A stretch of DNA of 64,000 nt from Nitrososphaerota archaeon (GCA_021325615.1 JAJPGU010000032.1:1-64000), one strand, 5' to 3'. Counted from the stretch's first letter, positions 23,450 through 32,425 are shown. Numbers and translations are program-made. The notes: generated by a model not told the origin, from the sequence alone.

Positions 23450-25264
23450 ATGTCCAAATCAAGAATTTTTGGCGTAAAAAACGACCTAGGTTTAGGCATA
23501 AACGCGGTGAAAGTACTCCAACGGAGGTATCTCCTACAAAACGAAAAGGGCGAGATTCAGGAGACTCCGATGCAGCTTTTCCGGAGGGTTGCTCGATCAG
23601 TAGCCTCCGTTGAAACAAAGTACGGTAGCAGGCCAGAGGCAAAGAGGGTGGAAAATGACTTTTACAAGGCAATGTCACGGCTTGAGTTTCTACCCAATAC
23701 TCCAACCCTGATGAATGCAGGAACCAAAATCGGTCAGCTGTCTGCATGCTTTGTGATCCCGGTGGAAGACTCTCTGGCAGGTATTTTCGAGGCTGTCAAA
23801 TGGACCGCCATAATACACCAAAGTGGAGGGGGAACGGGGTTTGATTTCAGCCACCTGAGGCCTCAGGGGGATCCCGTCAAATCTACTGGAGGTGTCGCAT
23901 CAGGACCTGTTAGATTTATGACGATTTTTGACAGGACGACCGAGGTCATAAGACAGGGCGGCAAGCGCAGGGGTGCAAACATGGGCATACTTCGAGTAGA
24001 TCATCCGGACATCCTAGAATTTATCGTGTGCAAGTCAAATGAAGGGTTTCTTTCCAATTTTAACATCTCCGTGGCTGTAACCGAGGATTTTATGAAGGCG
24101 GTCAAGCGTAATCTCGACTATTGCCTTGTCAACCCGAGGAATAAGCAAGTTGTAAAAAAGGTCAATGCAAAAAAGGTGTTCGAACTTCTCATTGCAAATG
24201 CGTGGAAAACAGGCGACCCCGGAATAATTTTTATCGATGAAATAAATCGCCAAAACCCCACTCCGAACCAAGGCCATATTGAGGCCACCAACCCCTGCGG
24301 GGAACAGCCTCTTCTTCCATGGGAGGCCTGCAATCTGGGCTCAATCAACTTGTCAAAGGTGGTAAAGAACCGCACCGTAGATTGGGAAAAACTTCGATTT
24401 CTAGTACGTCTCGGCGTCAGATTCTTGGATAATGTGATAGATATAAACAAGTATCCAGCACCGCAGATAGAACGGATTACGCTAGCAAATAGGAAGATCG
24501 GGCTTGGAGTCATGGGGTACGCCGATGCCCTTATCAAACTGAAAATCCCTTACAACTCAGAAAAATCCCTCAATCTGGCTGAAAAGATAATGCGATTCAT
24601 CCAAGTTGAGGGACACAAGATGTCCGAGGAGTTGGGGGCAGAAAGAGGAGACTTTCCCAACTTTGCCCAGAGCTTATTGAACAAAAAGTACAAAAACATG
24701 AGGAATGCCACGGTTACAACAATCGCCCCTACCGGGACAATCTCCATAATTGCCGGGTGCTCTTCGGGCATAGAGCCACTCTTTGCGGTATCCTATGTAA
24801 GAAACGTAATGGAGGGTATGAGGTTACTTGAATCGAATCCGGATTTCGTGAAGGCGGTGAAGGGGTTAGGAGTGCGTTCAGACGAATTAGTAAAGGAGAT
24901 TTCAAAGACTGGCTCCGTGCAGAACATCGACCAAATTCCAAGGAGAATAAAAAAGATTTTTGTCACGGCACTTGATATTGCACCTGATTTTCACATACGC
25001 ATGCAATCTGCCTTCCAGAAGTACACCGACAACGCCGTAAGCAAAACCGTCAACCTTCCACAGAGCGCAACTCCAGAGGATGTAAAATCAGCCTACCTGT
25101 TAGCCTACCGTCTCAGGTCTAAAGGCGTCACCGTTTATAGATACAACAGCAAGCCCCACCAGGTGCTGACAATAGAAATTCCTGAGAAAGGCTCGGATGA
25201 AAAGACCGTGGTTGCAGATTCGGAGTTTGGTGGCGGTTGTGAAGGGATAGTTTGCCCCCACTAA
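23450..25264 (+). CDS. nrdJ: Adenosylcobalamin-dependent (class II) ribonucleotide reductase
   Basis: 604 aa. Catalytic residues: the redox pair C in QLSACFVIP (near 98) and C in LPWEACNLGSINLS; the N-x-C-x-E triad as NPCGEQ; the radical barrel GCSSGIEPLFAVSY; and a C-terminal redox tail C597-x4-C602 one residue pair from the end. It makes deoxyribonucleotides anaerobically or aerobically using B12. There is no ATP-cone at the N-terminus, so allosteric overall control by dATP is absent or uses another protein. Operon with the zinc-ribbon gene. Confidence 0.95.
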   Translation: MSKSRIFGVKNDLGLGINAVKVLQRRYLLQNEKGEIQETPMQLFRRVARSVASVETKYGSRPEAKRVENDFYKAMSRLEFLPNTPTLMNAGTKIGQLSACFVIPVEDSLAGIFEAVKWTAIIHQSGGGTGFDFSHLRPQGDPVKSTGGVASGPVRFMTIFDRTTEVIRQGGKRRGANMGILRVDHPDILEFIVCKSNEGFLSNFNISVAVTEDFMKAVKRNLDYCLVNPRNKQVVKKVNAKKVFELLIANAWKTGDPGIIFIDEINRQNPTPNQGHIEATNPCGEQPLLPWEACNLGSINLSKVVKNRTVDWEKLRFLVRLGVRFLDNVIDINKYPAPQIERITLANRKIGLGVMGYADALIKLKIPYNSEKSLNLAEKIMRFIQVEGHKMSEELGAERGDFPNFAQSLLNKKYKNMRNATVTTIAPTGTISIIAGCSSGIEPLFAVSYVRNVMEGMRLLESNPDFVKAVKGLGVRSDELVKEISKTGSVQNIDQIPRRIKKIFVTALDIAPDFHIRMQSAFQKYTDNAVSKTVNLPQSATPEDVKSAYLLAYRLRSKGVTVYRYNSKPHQVLTIEIPEKGSDEKTVVADSEFGGGCEGIVCPH

Positions 25265-25577
25265 AAACTCCGTGTTACCTGATTTTGAGAGATTATCCTT
25301 GCAACCGGGAAAATGAGTCTTGACTTTTGTTCTTGTTGCAATACTACTCTCCGCCTCGCCAGACTAATTTGTTGCCTTGGGTTTTCGCCAGTCCCTCTTC
25401 CTATGCCAAGGAATTGTTTCGTCTTGTGAAAATGCACATTCCAGAAGCGAGGGCTACTTTCGGGTCAGCCCTTCAGAATTTGTTACGCATGCCAAGCGAC
25501 GATGACCACAGGGGCGACAACATGGACAATTTTTACGCATCTTCCTGTTTAGATTATGAAATACCAGGTTTCCGTCT
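25265..25577. other. Intergenic stretch without a recognised gene
   Basis: 313 bp between the reductase and the convergent USP. A plus frame (25327-25842) runs through here into the USP antisense; it is low-complexity and I reject it. I see no structured RNA or palindrome. Confidence 0.4.
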
Positions 25578-26009
25578 TTACTTTACGATTAGTACGGGAA
25601 TCTTTGATTCGTGGAGAATTCCATTTGCTACGCTTCCCAGATATTCCGCGTGCGGAGATCCTTCTCCCCTGGAACCTATCACGATTACGTCGGACTTGCT
25701 TGATTTGGCAAAGGCAGATATTGTTTTTACAACGTCTCCTGACACGGCAATCTTTTCTGCGAATGAAATACCATGTCTTGCAGCGCTTGTTTCGGCCTGT
25801 AACATCATCTCTCGGGCCTTTTTCCCAATCTCCGCCCTATAGGATTTCAATATCCTTGCCACGGTTGGCGAGAAATTTGGCATCACGTGTATTCCTATTA
25901 TAGTGCCCTCGCTCTGCCTTGCAAGAGATATGGCTTCGTTTAGGCCCCGTATAGAATTCAGAGACCCGTCCAGTGGGACTAGGATCTTCTTAAAACGGTT
26001 TTGCAGCAT
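25578..26009 (-). CDS. Universal stress protein, UspA family
   Basis: 143 aa from MLQNRFKKILVPLDGS at 26009 (frame open to 26078). The motif is G-SR-G-EGSPHAEYL-GS, with all Gly present. Ends VPVLIVK. Start is 39 nt from palindrome site 18, with a GTAATATACGG TATA-like box between, which supports the 26009 start. Confidence 0.92.
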   Translation of the reverse strand: MLQNRFKKILVPLDGSLNSIRGLNEAISLARQSEGTIIGIHVMPNFSPTVARILKSYRAEIGKKAREMMLQAETSAARHGISFAEKIAVSGDVVKTISAFAKSSKSDVIVIGSRGEGSPHAEYLGSVANGILHESKIPVLIVK

Positions 26010-26048
26010 GCGTTCCCTAGCCACATGCCGTATATTACGGATGAGCCA

Positions 26049-26068
26049 GATTCTCAGTGTTGAAAAAA
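26049..26068 (-). promoter_or_regulatory. Palindrome site 18
   Basis: GATTCTCA-GTGT-TGAAAAAA on the plus strand, 12/16, 39 nt before the USP start at 26009. Confidence 0.55.
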
Positions 26069-26090
26069 GGCAAATCATGATTCGGTTTTC

Positions 26091-26210
26091 TCAGTCGGTA
26101 TGAAGGTGTTTTCCAAGCCTACATCTTGAGCATATGTATTTCCCGTCCTTGTCCACCTTGAAAAGTTGTGAGGTACACTCACATTCCGTGCACTGGCATT
26201 TCACGGTCAC
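26091..26210 (-). CDS. Tiny Cys-rich protein, putative zinc binding
   Basis: 39 aa from GTG at 26210. KCQCTECECTS supplies four cysteines within eight residues and ICSRC two more after a short basic/aromatic turn (FKVDKDGKY). The spacing suits one or two zinc ions. No family name known to me. TATA-like TTGATATAG is just upstream but close, so the exact start is uncertain. It is too short for most gene callers. Confidence 0.55.
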   Translation of the reverse strand: MTVKCQCTECECTSQLFKVDKDGKYICSRCRLGKHLHTD

Positions 26211-26294
26211 ACTATATCAAACTCGCTATCCCTGCATTCCTCATAAGGTTTGTTCTTGTTTTTATTTCAGAATGTACGGGTTATCCTCCAAGCC

Positions 26295-27158
26295 TTATCC
26301 TTCAGCCAACCCGCCTACTATGTCCGATTTTGTGATAATTCCGACCAACAGATTGTTATTTACCACGGGAAGCCCGCTTATCTGATGACGAATCATCAGT
26401 AAAGCGGCTTTGAAAATGAATTCATTTTTGTTAATCACGACGGGGTTTGGCGTCATTATGTCCTCTGCCCGGAAGGTAAGACTGCGATCAAGCCTGCTTG
26501 CATTAAACTCGTTGGGCCTTGGCTGGTTTTTCAGTTCCGCCAAATCTTCTGTCTCGTAATACTCCTGTATCCAGTTTGGAGTTTTTGCGGGAAGAAAGTC
26601 CCTATATGTTATGATTCCAACAGGCTTCTTTTCCCTCGTCACCACTACCCTAGAAATCTTGTTGTTTATCAGGACGCTCTCTGCTACCAGCAGTAAATCC
26701 TTCGGATCGACTGTGACAACTTTACGGGTCATAAACTTTGACACTTCCTCGTTTGCCACCCCGTTAATCAGAAATGCGCCAACGAGATCCGTCTTGGTCA
26801 CAATTCCCGTAAGTGATTTGTCCTCATTTAGCACAATTACCGAACTTATGTTATTGTTTTTCATCAGTTTAGCACACTCGGGGATGGTTCCATTCCTCTT
26901 GATGGTTACAAGATCCCCCGACATTACGTCCTTTACACTAATTTCTCCGATGTCGCGACCGTTAAAAACTGACGTGGCCCTAGCCATGTCTTTTTCCGTA
27001 ACAATGCCCACCGGTACATTGCCGTCCCTAGTTACAACCAAACGCTTAATCCCATACCTTGCTAGCAGCCCAATGGCATCTACCAAGCTAGTCCTCGGTG
27101 TAACGCTAATGGGTTTCTTCAGGATGGAGGTCAAGAGAACCGGGTATTCTAATCGCAT
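26295..27158 (-). CDS. Four-CBS-domain protein
   Basis: 287 aa. Repeats: ISVTPRTSLVDA, DVMSGDLVTIKRNG, KFMTRKVVTVDPKD and DIMTPNPVVINKNE, ending GIVTEKD, GIVTKTD, GIITYRD and GIITKSD. The insert FLPAKTPNWIQEYYETEDL lies between repeats three and four. It is a clear paralogue of the protein at 15095. Start at 27158 is 41 nt from palindrome site 19 with GTATTTATC between. Nucleotide sensing is the usual role. Confidence 0.92.
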   Translation of the reverse strand: MRLEYPVLLTSILKKPISVTPRTSLVDAIGLLARYGIKRLVVTRDGNVPVGIVTEKDMARATSVFNGRDIGEISVKDVMSGDLVTIKRNGTIPECAKLMKNNNISSVIVLNEDKSLTGIVTKTDLVGAFLINGVANEEVSKFMTRKVVTVDPKDLLLVAESVLINNKISRVVVTREKKPVGIITYRDFLPAKTPNWIQEYYETEDLAELKNQPRPNEFNASRLDRSLTFRAEDIMTPNPVVINKNEFIFKAALLMIRHQISGLPVVNNNLLVGIITKSDIVGGLAEG

Positions 27159-27199
27159 TGCCTTGCACTCCGCGGTTTCTCGATAAATACATCTATGAA

Positions 27200-27219
27200 G
27201 AATATCAGCCGTGATAATA
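27200..27219 (-). promoter_or_regulatory. Palindrome site 19
   Basis: GAATATCA-GCCG-TGATAATA, 14/16, 41 nt before the CBS start at 27158. Confidence 0.7.
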
Positions 27220-27283
27220 CCATCTTGGGAGATGCCCCTTTAGAATCCCCAGATTCCCTGCGGTTTCCTGCCTGCAAAACTCC

Positions 27284-27303
27284 CGATCTCACCAGTGATA
27301 TTC
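27284..27303 (+). promoter_or_regulatory. Palindrome site 20 (weak)
   Basis: CGATCTCA-CCAG-TGATATTC, 11/16, 81 nt before the NAPRTase ATG. Spacing departs from the norm. Confidence 0.35.
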
Positions 27304-27384
27304 ATGTTTTGAGGTTAATACAGCTAAAGAACAACACGGATTTAGCCCTATTTGGGCTGCAAAATACAAATGGTTTGATCTGAA

Positions 27385-28764
27385 ATGGGCATAAGAAATG
27401 ACAAGAATCTTGTAATCTACCCCGATGAGTTTGGGTTAGCCACTGACTATTACGAACTCACTATGGCTGCGGCATACTTCAATTCAAAACAGGTTCAAAG
27501 AAGGGGGGTCTTCGAGCTGTTCGTCAGGAAACTACCTCGGAACAGAGCATACATGGTGGTTGCAGGTCTGGAACAGGCATTATCCTATCTTACAGACCTG
27601 AAATTCAGTGAGGACGTCATTTCTTTTTTGAGGAAAGAAAAATCTTTTTCGAAAATGGAGGATGATTTCTTTGAATATCTTAGAAGATTTGAATTTACGG
27701 GAGATGTATGGGCGGTACCAGAAGGGTCAATTCTTTTCCCTAACGAACCCCTCATAAGGGTTGAAGCGCCCATCATAGAGGCCCAGGTTGTTGAAACGTT
27801 CCTTTTGTCCACGATTAATTTTCAAAGCCTTATTGCTACAAAGGCATCCAGAATAACTGCCGCCGCGGGAAATAAGCAAGTCATCGAATTCGGGTTTAGA
27901 AGAGCCCATGGTCCTCAAGCAGCACTTCTTGGAGCTCGGGCAAGCTATATCGGCGGATGTGCCGGCACCTCAAATACACTCGCAGGCTACAAGATGGGGA
28001 TTCCGATTTTTGGCACGATGGCGCATTCCTACATCATGAGCTTTGAAAGAGAGGCGGATGCATTTTTAGAATTTTCCAAGGTATTTCCTGAGGGAATGCT
28101 CCTAGTGGACACTTATGACACCTTAGACGCTGTGAGAAAGATAGCAAAATCCGGGCTTGAGACCAGTGGAATAAGGCTAGATAGCGGCGACCTTTACGCA
28201 TTGAGCGTAGAATCCCGCAAGATTCTCGATGAGGCAGGTTATAGAGGCACCAAAATAATGGCCAGCGGTGATCTCAACGAATACATTGTTAACGATCTGG
28301 TACAACGCCATGCACCCATCGACGTGTTCGGCGTCGGGACGGAGCTTGCCACTTCAAGGGACGACCCGGCAATGAATGGAGTATACAAACTGGTCGCAGT
28401 AAAGGACCCTGCCGAGAATGGAAGTTACCGCATTATTTATAAGCTCAAGACCAGTCCCGGAAAAAAGACCTATGCAGGACCAAAACAGGTTTTTCGTTTT
28501 TATGAGGATGGTTTGGTAAATTTCGACATAATAGGTCTTGACAACGAATCCTTTAGCGATGGAATCCCCCTCATGAACATGGTCATGGAAAAAGGAGTGG
28601 TAAAATCTAGGCTTCCGACCCTAGATGAGATAAAGGGATTCCATGCCTCCCAGATGGAGACGCTGCCGTTGCAATTTAGGAAGATTGATCTTGTCCCTGA
28701 GAAATTCCCGGTAAAATACAGTGACAAATTGGAGAAAATTACGAGCACGTTTAGGCCGCAATGA
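27385..28764 (+). CDS. pncB: Nicotinate phosphoribosyltransferase
   Basis: 459 aa. GLATDYYELTMAAAYF at the N-terminus, EFGFRRAHGPQAAL around the phosphorylated-His-type region, SNTLAGYKMGIPIFGTMAHSY (in parts), IRLDSGDL, and the PRPP/phosphate end GVGTELATSRDDPA. It converts nicotinate and PRPP into nicotinate mononucleotide in the Preiss-Handler NAD salvage route. The following gene (49-nt gap) encodes a nicotinamidase-like enzyme that would supply nicotinate. Confidence 0.95.
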   Translation: MGIRNDKNLVIYPDEFGLATDYYELTMAAAYFNSKQVQRRGVFELFVRKLPRNRAYMVVAGLEQALSYLTDLKFSEDVISFLRKEKSFSKMEDDFFEYLRRFEFTGDVWAVPEGSILFPNEPLIRVEAPIIEAQVVETFLLSTINFQSLIATKASRITAAAGNKQVIEFGFRRAHGPQAALLGARASYIGGCAGTSNTLAGYKMGIPIFGTMAHSYIMSFEREADAFLEFSKVFPEGMLLVDTYDTLDAVRKIAKSGLETSGIRLDSGDLYALSVESRKILDEAGYRGTKIMASGDLNEYIVNDLVQRHAPIDVFGVGTELATSRDDPAMNGVYKLVAVKDPAENGSYRIIYKLKTSPGKKTYAGPKQVFRFYEDGLVNFDIIGLDNESFSDGIPLMNMVMEKGVVKSRLPTLDEIKGFHASQMETLPLQFRKIDLVPEKFPVKYSDKLEKITSTFRPQ

Positions 28765-28813
28765 AACCCCATGTGCTAGAATGCCTTTTTAACGACGGCG
28801 AGAAAGGTGCGTA

Positions 28814-29425
28814 ATGGTCCGGCATCCCCTTCCAAAAGATACAAGGAGGGTTGCAAGGAAACGATATGCCATCCTAGTCGTAGACATGCTAAATGATTTT
28901 GTTTATGGCAAACTAAAATGCCCTAGCGCAAAAAAGATAATCCCCCAAATCCAAGCACTGCTCAAGACTGCCAAGGAAAGTGGAATGCCAGTTTTCTTCT
29001 GCAATGATGCACATCTCAGAGGAGACCACTACGAATTCAACCTGTGGGGGCCACACGCCCTAAAGGGGACAAAGGGCGCCAAGATAATAGACGATTTGAG
29101 GCCCTCGGATCACGATTACATCATACCCAAGCGTACCTACAGCGCATTTTATCAAACCAATCTCGAAGGCATGTTAGAGAAGGAATTTGGAAAGATGGGC
29201 CCTGACGGCATCATAATACTTGGAATTCACACAAACATCTGCGCAGAACATACTGCCTATGATGCTTTTGTGAGGGGTTTTGAGGTCATAATAGCGGAGG
29301 ATGGGGTTACTGCCTTCACCAAAAAGGACCATGTGTCAGGATTGAATTACATGAGGCGTAACTACGGTGCAAAGGTTCTCAAGACGGGGCAAATAGCTCG
29401 CATGTTCCTTGACCCCAAGGGCTAG
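28814..29425 (+). CDS. pncA: Isochorismatase-family hydrolase, probable nicotinamidase
   Basis: 203 aa. YAILVVDMLNDFVYG holds the catalytic Asp, IIPKRTYSAFYQTNLE the Lys, and GIHTNICAEHTAYDAFVRGF the nucleophile Cys. The cis-peptide and fold segments follow the cysteine hydrolase family. The neighbour pncB points to nicotinamide to nicotinate conversion; the metal-binding D-x-H typical of PncA is not clear (AHLRGDHYEF could supply it), so another amide substrate is possible. It overlaps the convergent gene by 4 bp. Confidence 0.85.
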   Translation: MVRHPLPKDTRRVARKRYAILVVDMLNDFVYGKLKCPSAKKIIPQIQALLKTAKESGMPVFFCNDAHLRGDHYEFNLWGPHALKGTKGAKIIDDLRPSDHDYIIPKRTYSAFYQTNLEGMLEKEFGKMGPDGIIILGIHTNICAEHTAYDAFVRGFEVIIAEDGVTAFTKKDHVSGLNYMRRNYGAKVLKTGQIARMFLDPKG

Positions 29426-29865
29426 GACATCCCAACTCCTCTGTTTCCATGCCTATGGGATTTCCCCTCATTTCTTATCTTTTCGAGTATTTTCAGTAGC
29501 GACTTGCCGTCCCTTGCGATATAGTCCGCATATTTGACAGGCCAAGGGCTCGGGATTTTCCCTTCAGAGAAAAAGACGGTTCTTTTTCCGAGTTCCTTTG
29601 CAAAGTACATCTCCATAGCCGCTCCGAAACTTGGAGTGGCAAGGACGACCAGCACGTCGGATTTACTGACCAGCCCGAGGTCGTGCCGTACAATCGCGTT
29701 CGAAAGTTTTTTCTTACCTGCAAAGTCTCTGATTCTGGAGTAGTCCCTATCCCTTGAGCAAAACTGGTCAACCACCGAGAAGCCGTTTTTTACCAAGAAT
29801 TGACTTACGTTCTTGATCCTCTCAATCCCCTTGTTTCCAATCGGCCCGCAGACCATCAGTTTCAC
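29422..29865 (-). CDS. Nucleoside 2-deoxyribosyltransferase-like protein
   Basis: 147 aa. LMVCGPIGNKGIERI and SDVLVVLATPSFGAAMEMYFA with the Glu of the catalytic type (GAAMEM), then KRTVFFSEG, follow the Rossmann-like NDT/TIR-related fold. The C-terminus is basic (KSHRHGNRG). Substrate not assigned; this family cleaves or transfers nucleoside/nucleotide N-glycosidic bonds. Possibly preceded by the small ORF at 29950. Confidence 0.7.
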   Translation of the reverse strand: MKLMVCGPIGNKGIERIKNVSQFLVKNGFSVVDQFCSRDRDYSRIRDFAGKKKLSNAIVRHDLGLVSKSDVLVVLATPSFGAAMEMYFAKELGKRTVFFSEGKIPSPWPVKYADYIARDGKSLLKILEKIRNEGKSHRHGNRGVGMS

Positions 29866-29949
29866 GCAGTTCAGACAATCGAATTGGCTATAACGATTTC
29901 TTCAAGCCAGGTGCGGAGGCATAGCTTGCAATCCCCCAACGGCCAAAAA

Positions 29950-30078
29950 TTAAAAAAAAGGACGCAAACGTTCCAAGATTCGGATCGTGGTGATCCTTTG
30001 GTCATCCGTTGTCCTGAAAACTAGAACCTCAAGGGCTCCGTTTTTTCCGGGTTCGCTTACGTCCGCTACTATTACCAC
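29950..30078 (-). CDS. Possible small ORF
   Basis: 42 aa from GTG, hydrophobic strand then a mixed alpha/beta stretch (ALEVLVFRTTDDQRI) with a protein-like composition; an in-frame stop precedes the GTG. A strong TATA-like TTTTATAAG (minus) at 30084-30093 lies too near for a leaderless start here, so coding status is uncertain. Confidence 0.3.
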   Translation of the reverse strand: MVIVADVSEPGKNGALEVLVFRTTDDQRITTIRILERLRPFF

Positions 30079-30102
30079 TTCGTCTTATAAAAGAGCGCCA
30101 TT

Positions 30103-30122
30103 GATTATCAGGGATGGTTGGC
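30103..30122 (-). promoter_or_regulatory. Palindrome site 21 (one strong half)
   Basis: GATTATCA-GGGA-TGGTTGGC, 12/16 with a perfect left half. It adjoins a strong TATA box readable on both strands (CTTATAAAAG, 30084-30093); the operator-TATA order fits a minus-strand transcript starting near 30062. Confidence 0.45.
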
Positions 30123-30137
30123 AGGTAAATGACTAGT

Positions 30138-30174
30138 ATGCACTGTCGTGCAACGCAGTCCTGCCAGTTATATC
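30138..30174 (+). promoter_or_regulatory. Shared wHTH promoter element, copy 2
   Basis: TATGCACTGTCGTGCAACG, then CAGTCCTGCCA and GTTATATCA as TATA box, about 25 nt before the ATG at 30197. It aligns with copies 1 and 3. Confidence 0.65.
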
Positions 30175-30196
30175 ATTCGGTAACGACATCAAAGAC

Positions 30197-30541
30197 ATGC
30201 AAGTACTACAGCAGGGAAGACCGGTTGAAGAGGAAGTTGCCAGGGATTTCCTTCTTGAGATCCAGGCAGACAGGTATTGCCGTGCAATCCTTGAATCTGC
30301 AAGCGACCTTCCAAAATCGGCAAAACAGATTAGCCATGAATGCGGAGTTCCAATAAGCACTGCCTACAGGAGAATACAGCAGATGCATGACCACAAACTC
30401 TTGTCCATCTCAGGCACAATAAACGAGGATGGAAAAAAGTTCTTCCTCTACAAGAGCAAGATAAGGGCTATTGTGTCCTTTTTTGACGCAGGAGTAGTAA
30501 AGGTAGAGATTGTCCCAAATACTGGAAAGCTAGATGTTTAG
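30197..30541 (+). CDS. Winged-HTH transcriptional regulator, paralogue 2
   Basis: 114 aa. Starts MQVLQQGRPVEEE like its paralogues. The wHTH spans about 20-80 with LPKSAKQISHECG, recognition helix VPISTAYRRIQQM and wing INEDGKKFFLYKSK. The tail VVKVEIVPN is conserved among the three. DNA-binding regulator of unknown target; leaderless promoter with the shared element suggests common or mutual control of the three paralogues. Confidence 0.88.
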   Translation: MQVLQQGRPVEEEVARDFLLEIQADRYCRAILESASDLPKSAKQISHECGVPISTAYRRIQQMHDHKLLSISGTINEDGKKFFLYKSKIRAIVSFFDAGVVKVEIVPNTGKLDV

Positions 30542-30639
30542 GACACCCTTTCCATTTTTCTAATATTTTTCCCGCCATAGTCTTGAACCTTAGGATTCCA
30601 GACAGAGACCCAAAAAAACGCCTCACAAGGAGGAAGAGA

Positions 30640-30659
30640 TCTTATCATTCCTGATAATT
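30640..30659 (+). promoter_or_regulatory. Palindrome site 22
   Basis: TCTTATCA-TTCC-TGATAATT, 13/16. It is 39 nt before the TTG at 30699; TTTGTTTATTACG lies between. Confidence 0.65.
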
Positions 30660-30698
30660 TGGATTTTGTTTATTACGCAAGATTTCGATCATTTCTTG

Positions 30699-31484
30699 TT
30701 GGCAATCAAGACGACTTCGCTTCTAGTGGCCGATTACATGACGCCAAGGCCCATTACGGCAAAAAGCACGGATACATTAACAGACGCCGTTGCCCTAATG
30801 GCAGAGCGCGGGATAGGAAACCTAGTAGTTGAGAAGAGACGTAGGCCTGTCGGACTCGTGACAGAAAGGGAAATCCTCGCCAGTCTAGTTGGTCACACGA
30901 AGATCCAAAGCATCCCCCTCGGCGAAATAAAACTGAGCAAATTTGTGACCGTAGGCCTGCAAGACAGAGTAATAGATGCTGCAAAACTCATGATATCTCA
31001 AAAATCGAGACTGCTTGTTTTTGAGCCGGCCAATAGACTGGCAGGCATAATAACTGCCACAGACATGGTTCGGGCATTTCGGCGAACGGCAAACAATCCC
31101 GAACTAGGTAAAGTCATGAGCAAAAGGATCTATTCAGTAAAATATGACGACAGCATACTGCGGGCCTGCAAAGTAATGAACTCCAAAAGGATCGGAAGCG
31201 TAATAGTCGAAAGGGACGGGATCCCGTATGGGATATTCACCGAGCGGGATCTTCTAGTCAATGTTCTTCTAAATGATTCAGACGTACACAATCCAGTGGG
31301 TGGATATTGCACCTCGCCTCTGATTACCGCCAAAGCAGGAATAAAGGGGGGCGATGCTGCACGAATAATGTCTAAGAATAAAATCAAAAGGCTAGCTCTA
31401 ACCAAGTCGGGAAGGTTGTTTGCCTTAATCACCGCAAGAGACATTGTCGATGCATTCCAGATGAGTTTTGGCGACGAGTTCTAA
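30699..31484 (+). CDS. Four-CBS-domain protein
   Basis: 261 aa from TTG at 30699 (also TTG 30696; the ATT/ATG-like frame opens at 30666 but overlaps the TATA box). CBS repeats: DYMTPRPITAKSTD to GLVTEREIL, KFVTVGLQDRV to GIITATDMV, KVMSKRIYSVKYDD to GIFTERDLL, and a fourth to ALITARDIV. It is paralogous to 31640 and 34211, all ending with ITARDIVDAF or similar. No effector domain. Predicted cytoplasmic nucleotide sensor. Confidence 0.9.
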   Translation: MAIKTTSLLVADYMTPRPITAKSTDTLTDAVALMAERGIGNLVVEKRRRPVGLVTEREILASLVGHTKIQSIPLGEIKLSKFVTVGLQDRVIDAAKLMISQKSRLLVFEPANRLAGIITATDMVRAFRRTANNPELGKVMSKRIYSVKYDDSILRACKVMNSKRIGSVIVERDGIPYGIFTERDLLVNVLLNDSDVHNPVGGYCTSPLITAKAGIKGGDAARIMSKNKIKRLALTKSGRLFALITARDIVDAFQMSFGDEF

Positions 31485-31580
31485 AGTATCCCCAGTCTAG
31501 AAATCCCCGAAGGCGGCAACTTAACAAGGCGCAACGGTGGAAAAGGCTGGTCCCGGCACGGTTTCGGCCCCATGCTTACT

Positions 31581-31600
31581 GATTCTCACCCATGATATTC
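31581..31600 (+). promoter_or_regulatory. Palindrome site 23
   Basis: GATTCTCA-CCCA-TGATATTC, 14/16, 39 nt before the ATG at 31640. TATA-like GTAAAATAG lies between. Confidence 0.7.
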
Positions 31601-31639
31601 TATTTTCACAGTAAAATAGTGGCCCCGCCATGTAGCTAT

Positions 31640-32407
31640 ATGGTCCTCGATGCAGTAAAACTCAAGGTTAGGGACTACATGACTCCTGACCCAATTTCCA
31701 TCGACGAGACTGCCACCCTCTCAGACGCAGTGACCATAATGGCAAGAGAGAACATAGGTAACTTGGTAATAGAAAAGAGTGGAACGCCCTCAACCGTGCT
31801 GACCGAGCGCGAGATCTTGTCATATGTGGTGAAAGTAGGGGAAATTCCAGACATAAGAATGTCCGAGGTCCCTACCAAAAGATTTGCGAAAGTTACACCA
31901 GATGAACTCGTATTAGATGCGGCTAGATCCATGTTAGAAGCCAAAAGGCGCCTACTTGTTTTTGATGGCGAGAAACTGGCAGGCATCATTACTATCTCAG
32001 ACATGCTACGCGGACTGCTTGCAACAGGTGGCAATCCCCCACTTGACGGCGTGATGAGAAAGAATGTCCACCGTTGCCAGCATCACGATTCTATTTTCAA
32101 AGGTGTAAAAACAATGTATTCTAAAAAGGCTGGCAGCGTATTATTGTCAAAAAACGGCGTTGACTCGGGGATTTTCACCGAGCGGGACCTCCTCACGCGA
32201 GTGCTTGCCAAGGGTATCGACCCGCAGGAAAAACTTTGGGATTATTCATCGGCGCCACTCATCACGGCACATTTTGGGATACGGGGCAACGATGCCGCGG
32301 AAACAATGTCGGTAAACAAGATAAAAAGGCTACCGCTCACAAAAGATGACAGGGTCATAGGGATCGTGACAGCACGCGACATAGTGGATGCGTTTAGGAG
32401 ACTTTAG
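31640..32407 (+). CDS. Four-CBS-domain protein
   Basis: 255 aa from the ATG at 31640, where the aligned paralogues begin. Repeats: DYMTPDPISIDETA to VLTEREIL, RFAKVTPDELV to GIITISDML, VMRKNVHRCQHHD to GIFTERDLL, then the last to GIVTARDIVDAF. It is 18 nt before the TIR gene, so the two form an operon; the CBS protein could gate or inform the TIR enzyme through adenine nucleotides, which is inference. Confidence 0.92.
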   Translation: MVLDAVKLKVRDYMTPDPISIDETATLSDAVTIMARENIGNLVIEKSGTPSTVLTEREILSYVVKVGEIPDIRMSEVPTKRFAKVTPDELVLDAARSMLEAKRRLLVFDGEKLAGIITISDMLRGLLATGGNPPLDGVMRKNVHRCQHHDSIFKGVKTMYSKKAGSVLLSKNGVDSGIFTERDLLTRVLAKGIDPQEKLWDYSSAPLITAHFGIRGNDAAETMSVNKIKRLPLTKDDRVIGIVTARDIVDAFRRL

Positions 32408-32425
32408 ATCTTTCAAATTAACGGA

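Noticed and set aside
25327-25842. Plus-strand open frame of 171 codons
   Set aside because: Most of it is antisense to a certain USP gene, whose motif is complete on the minus strand.
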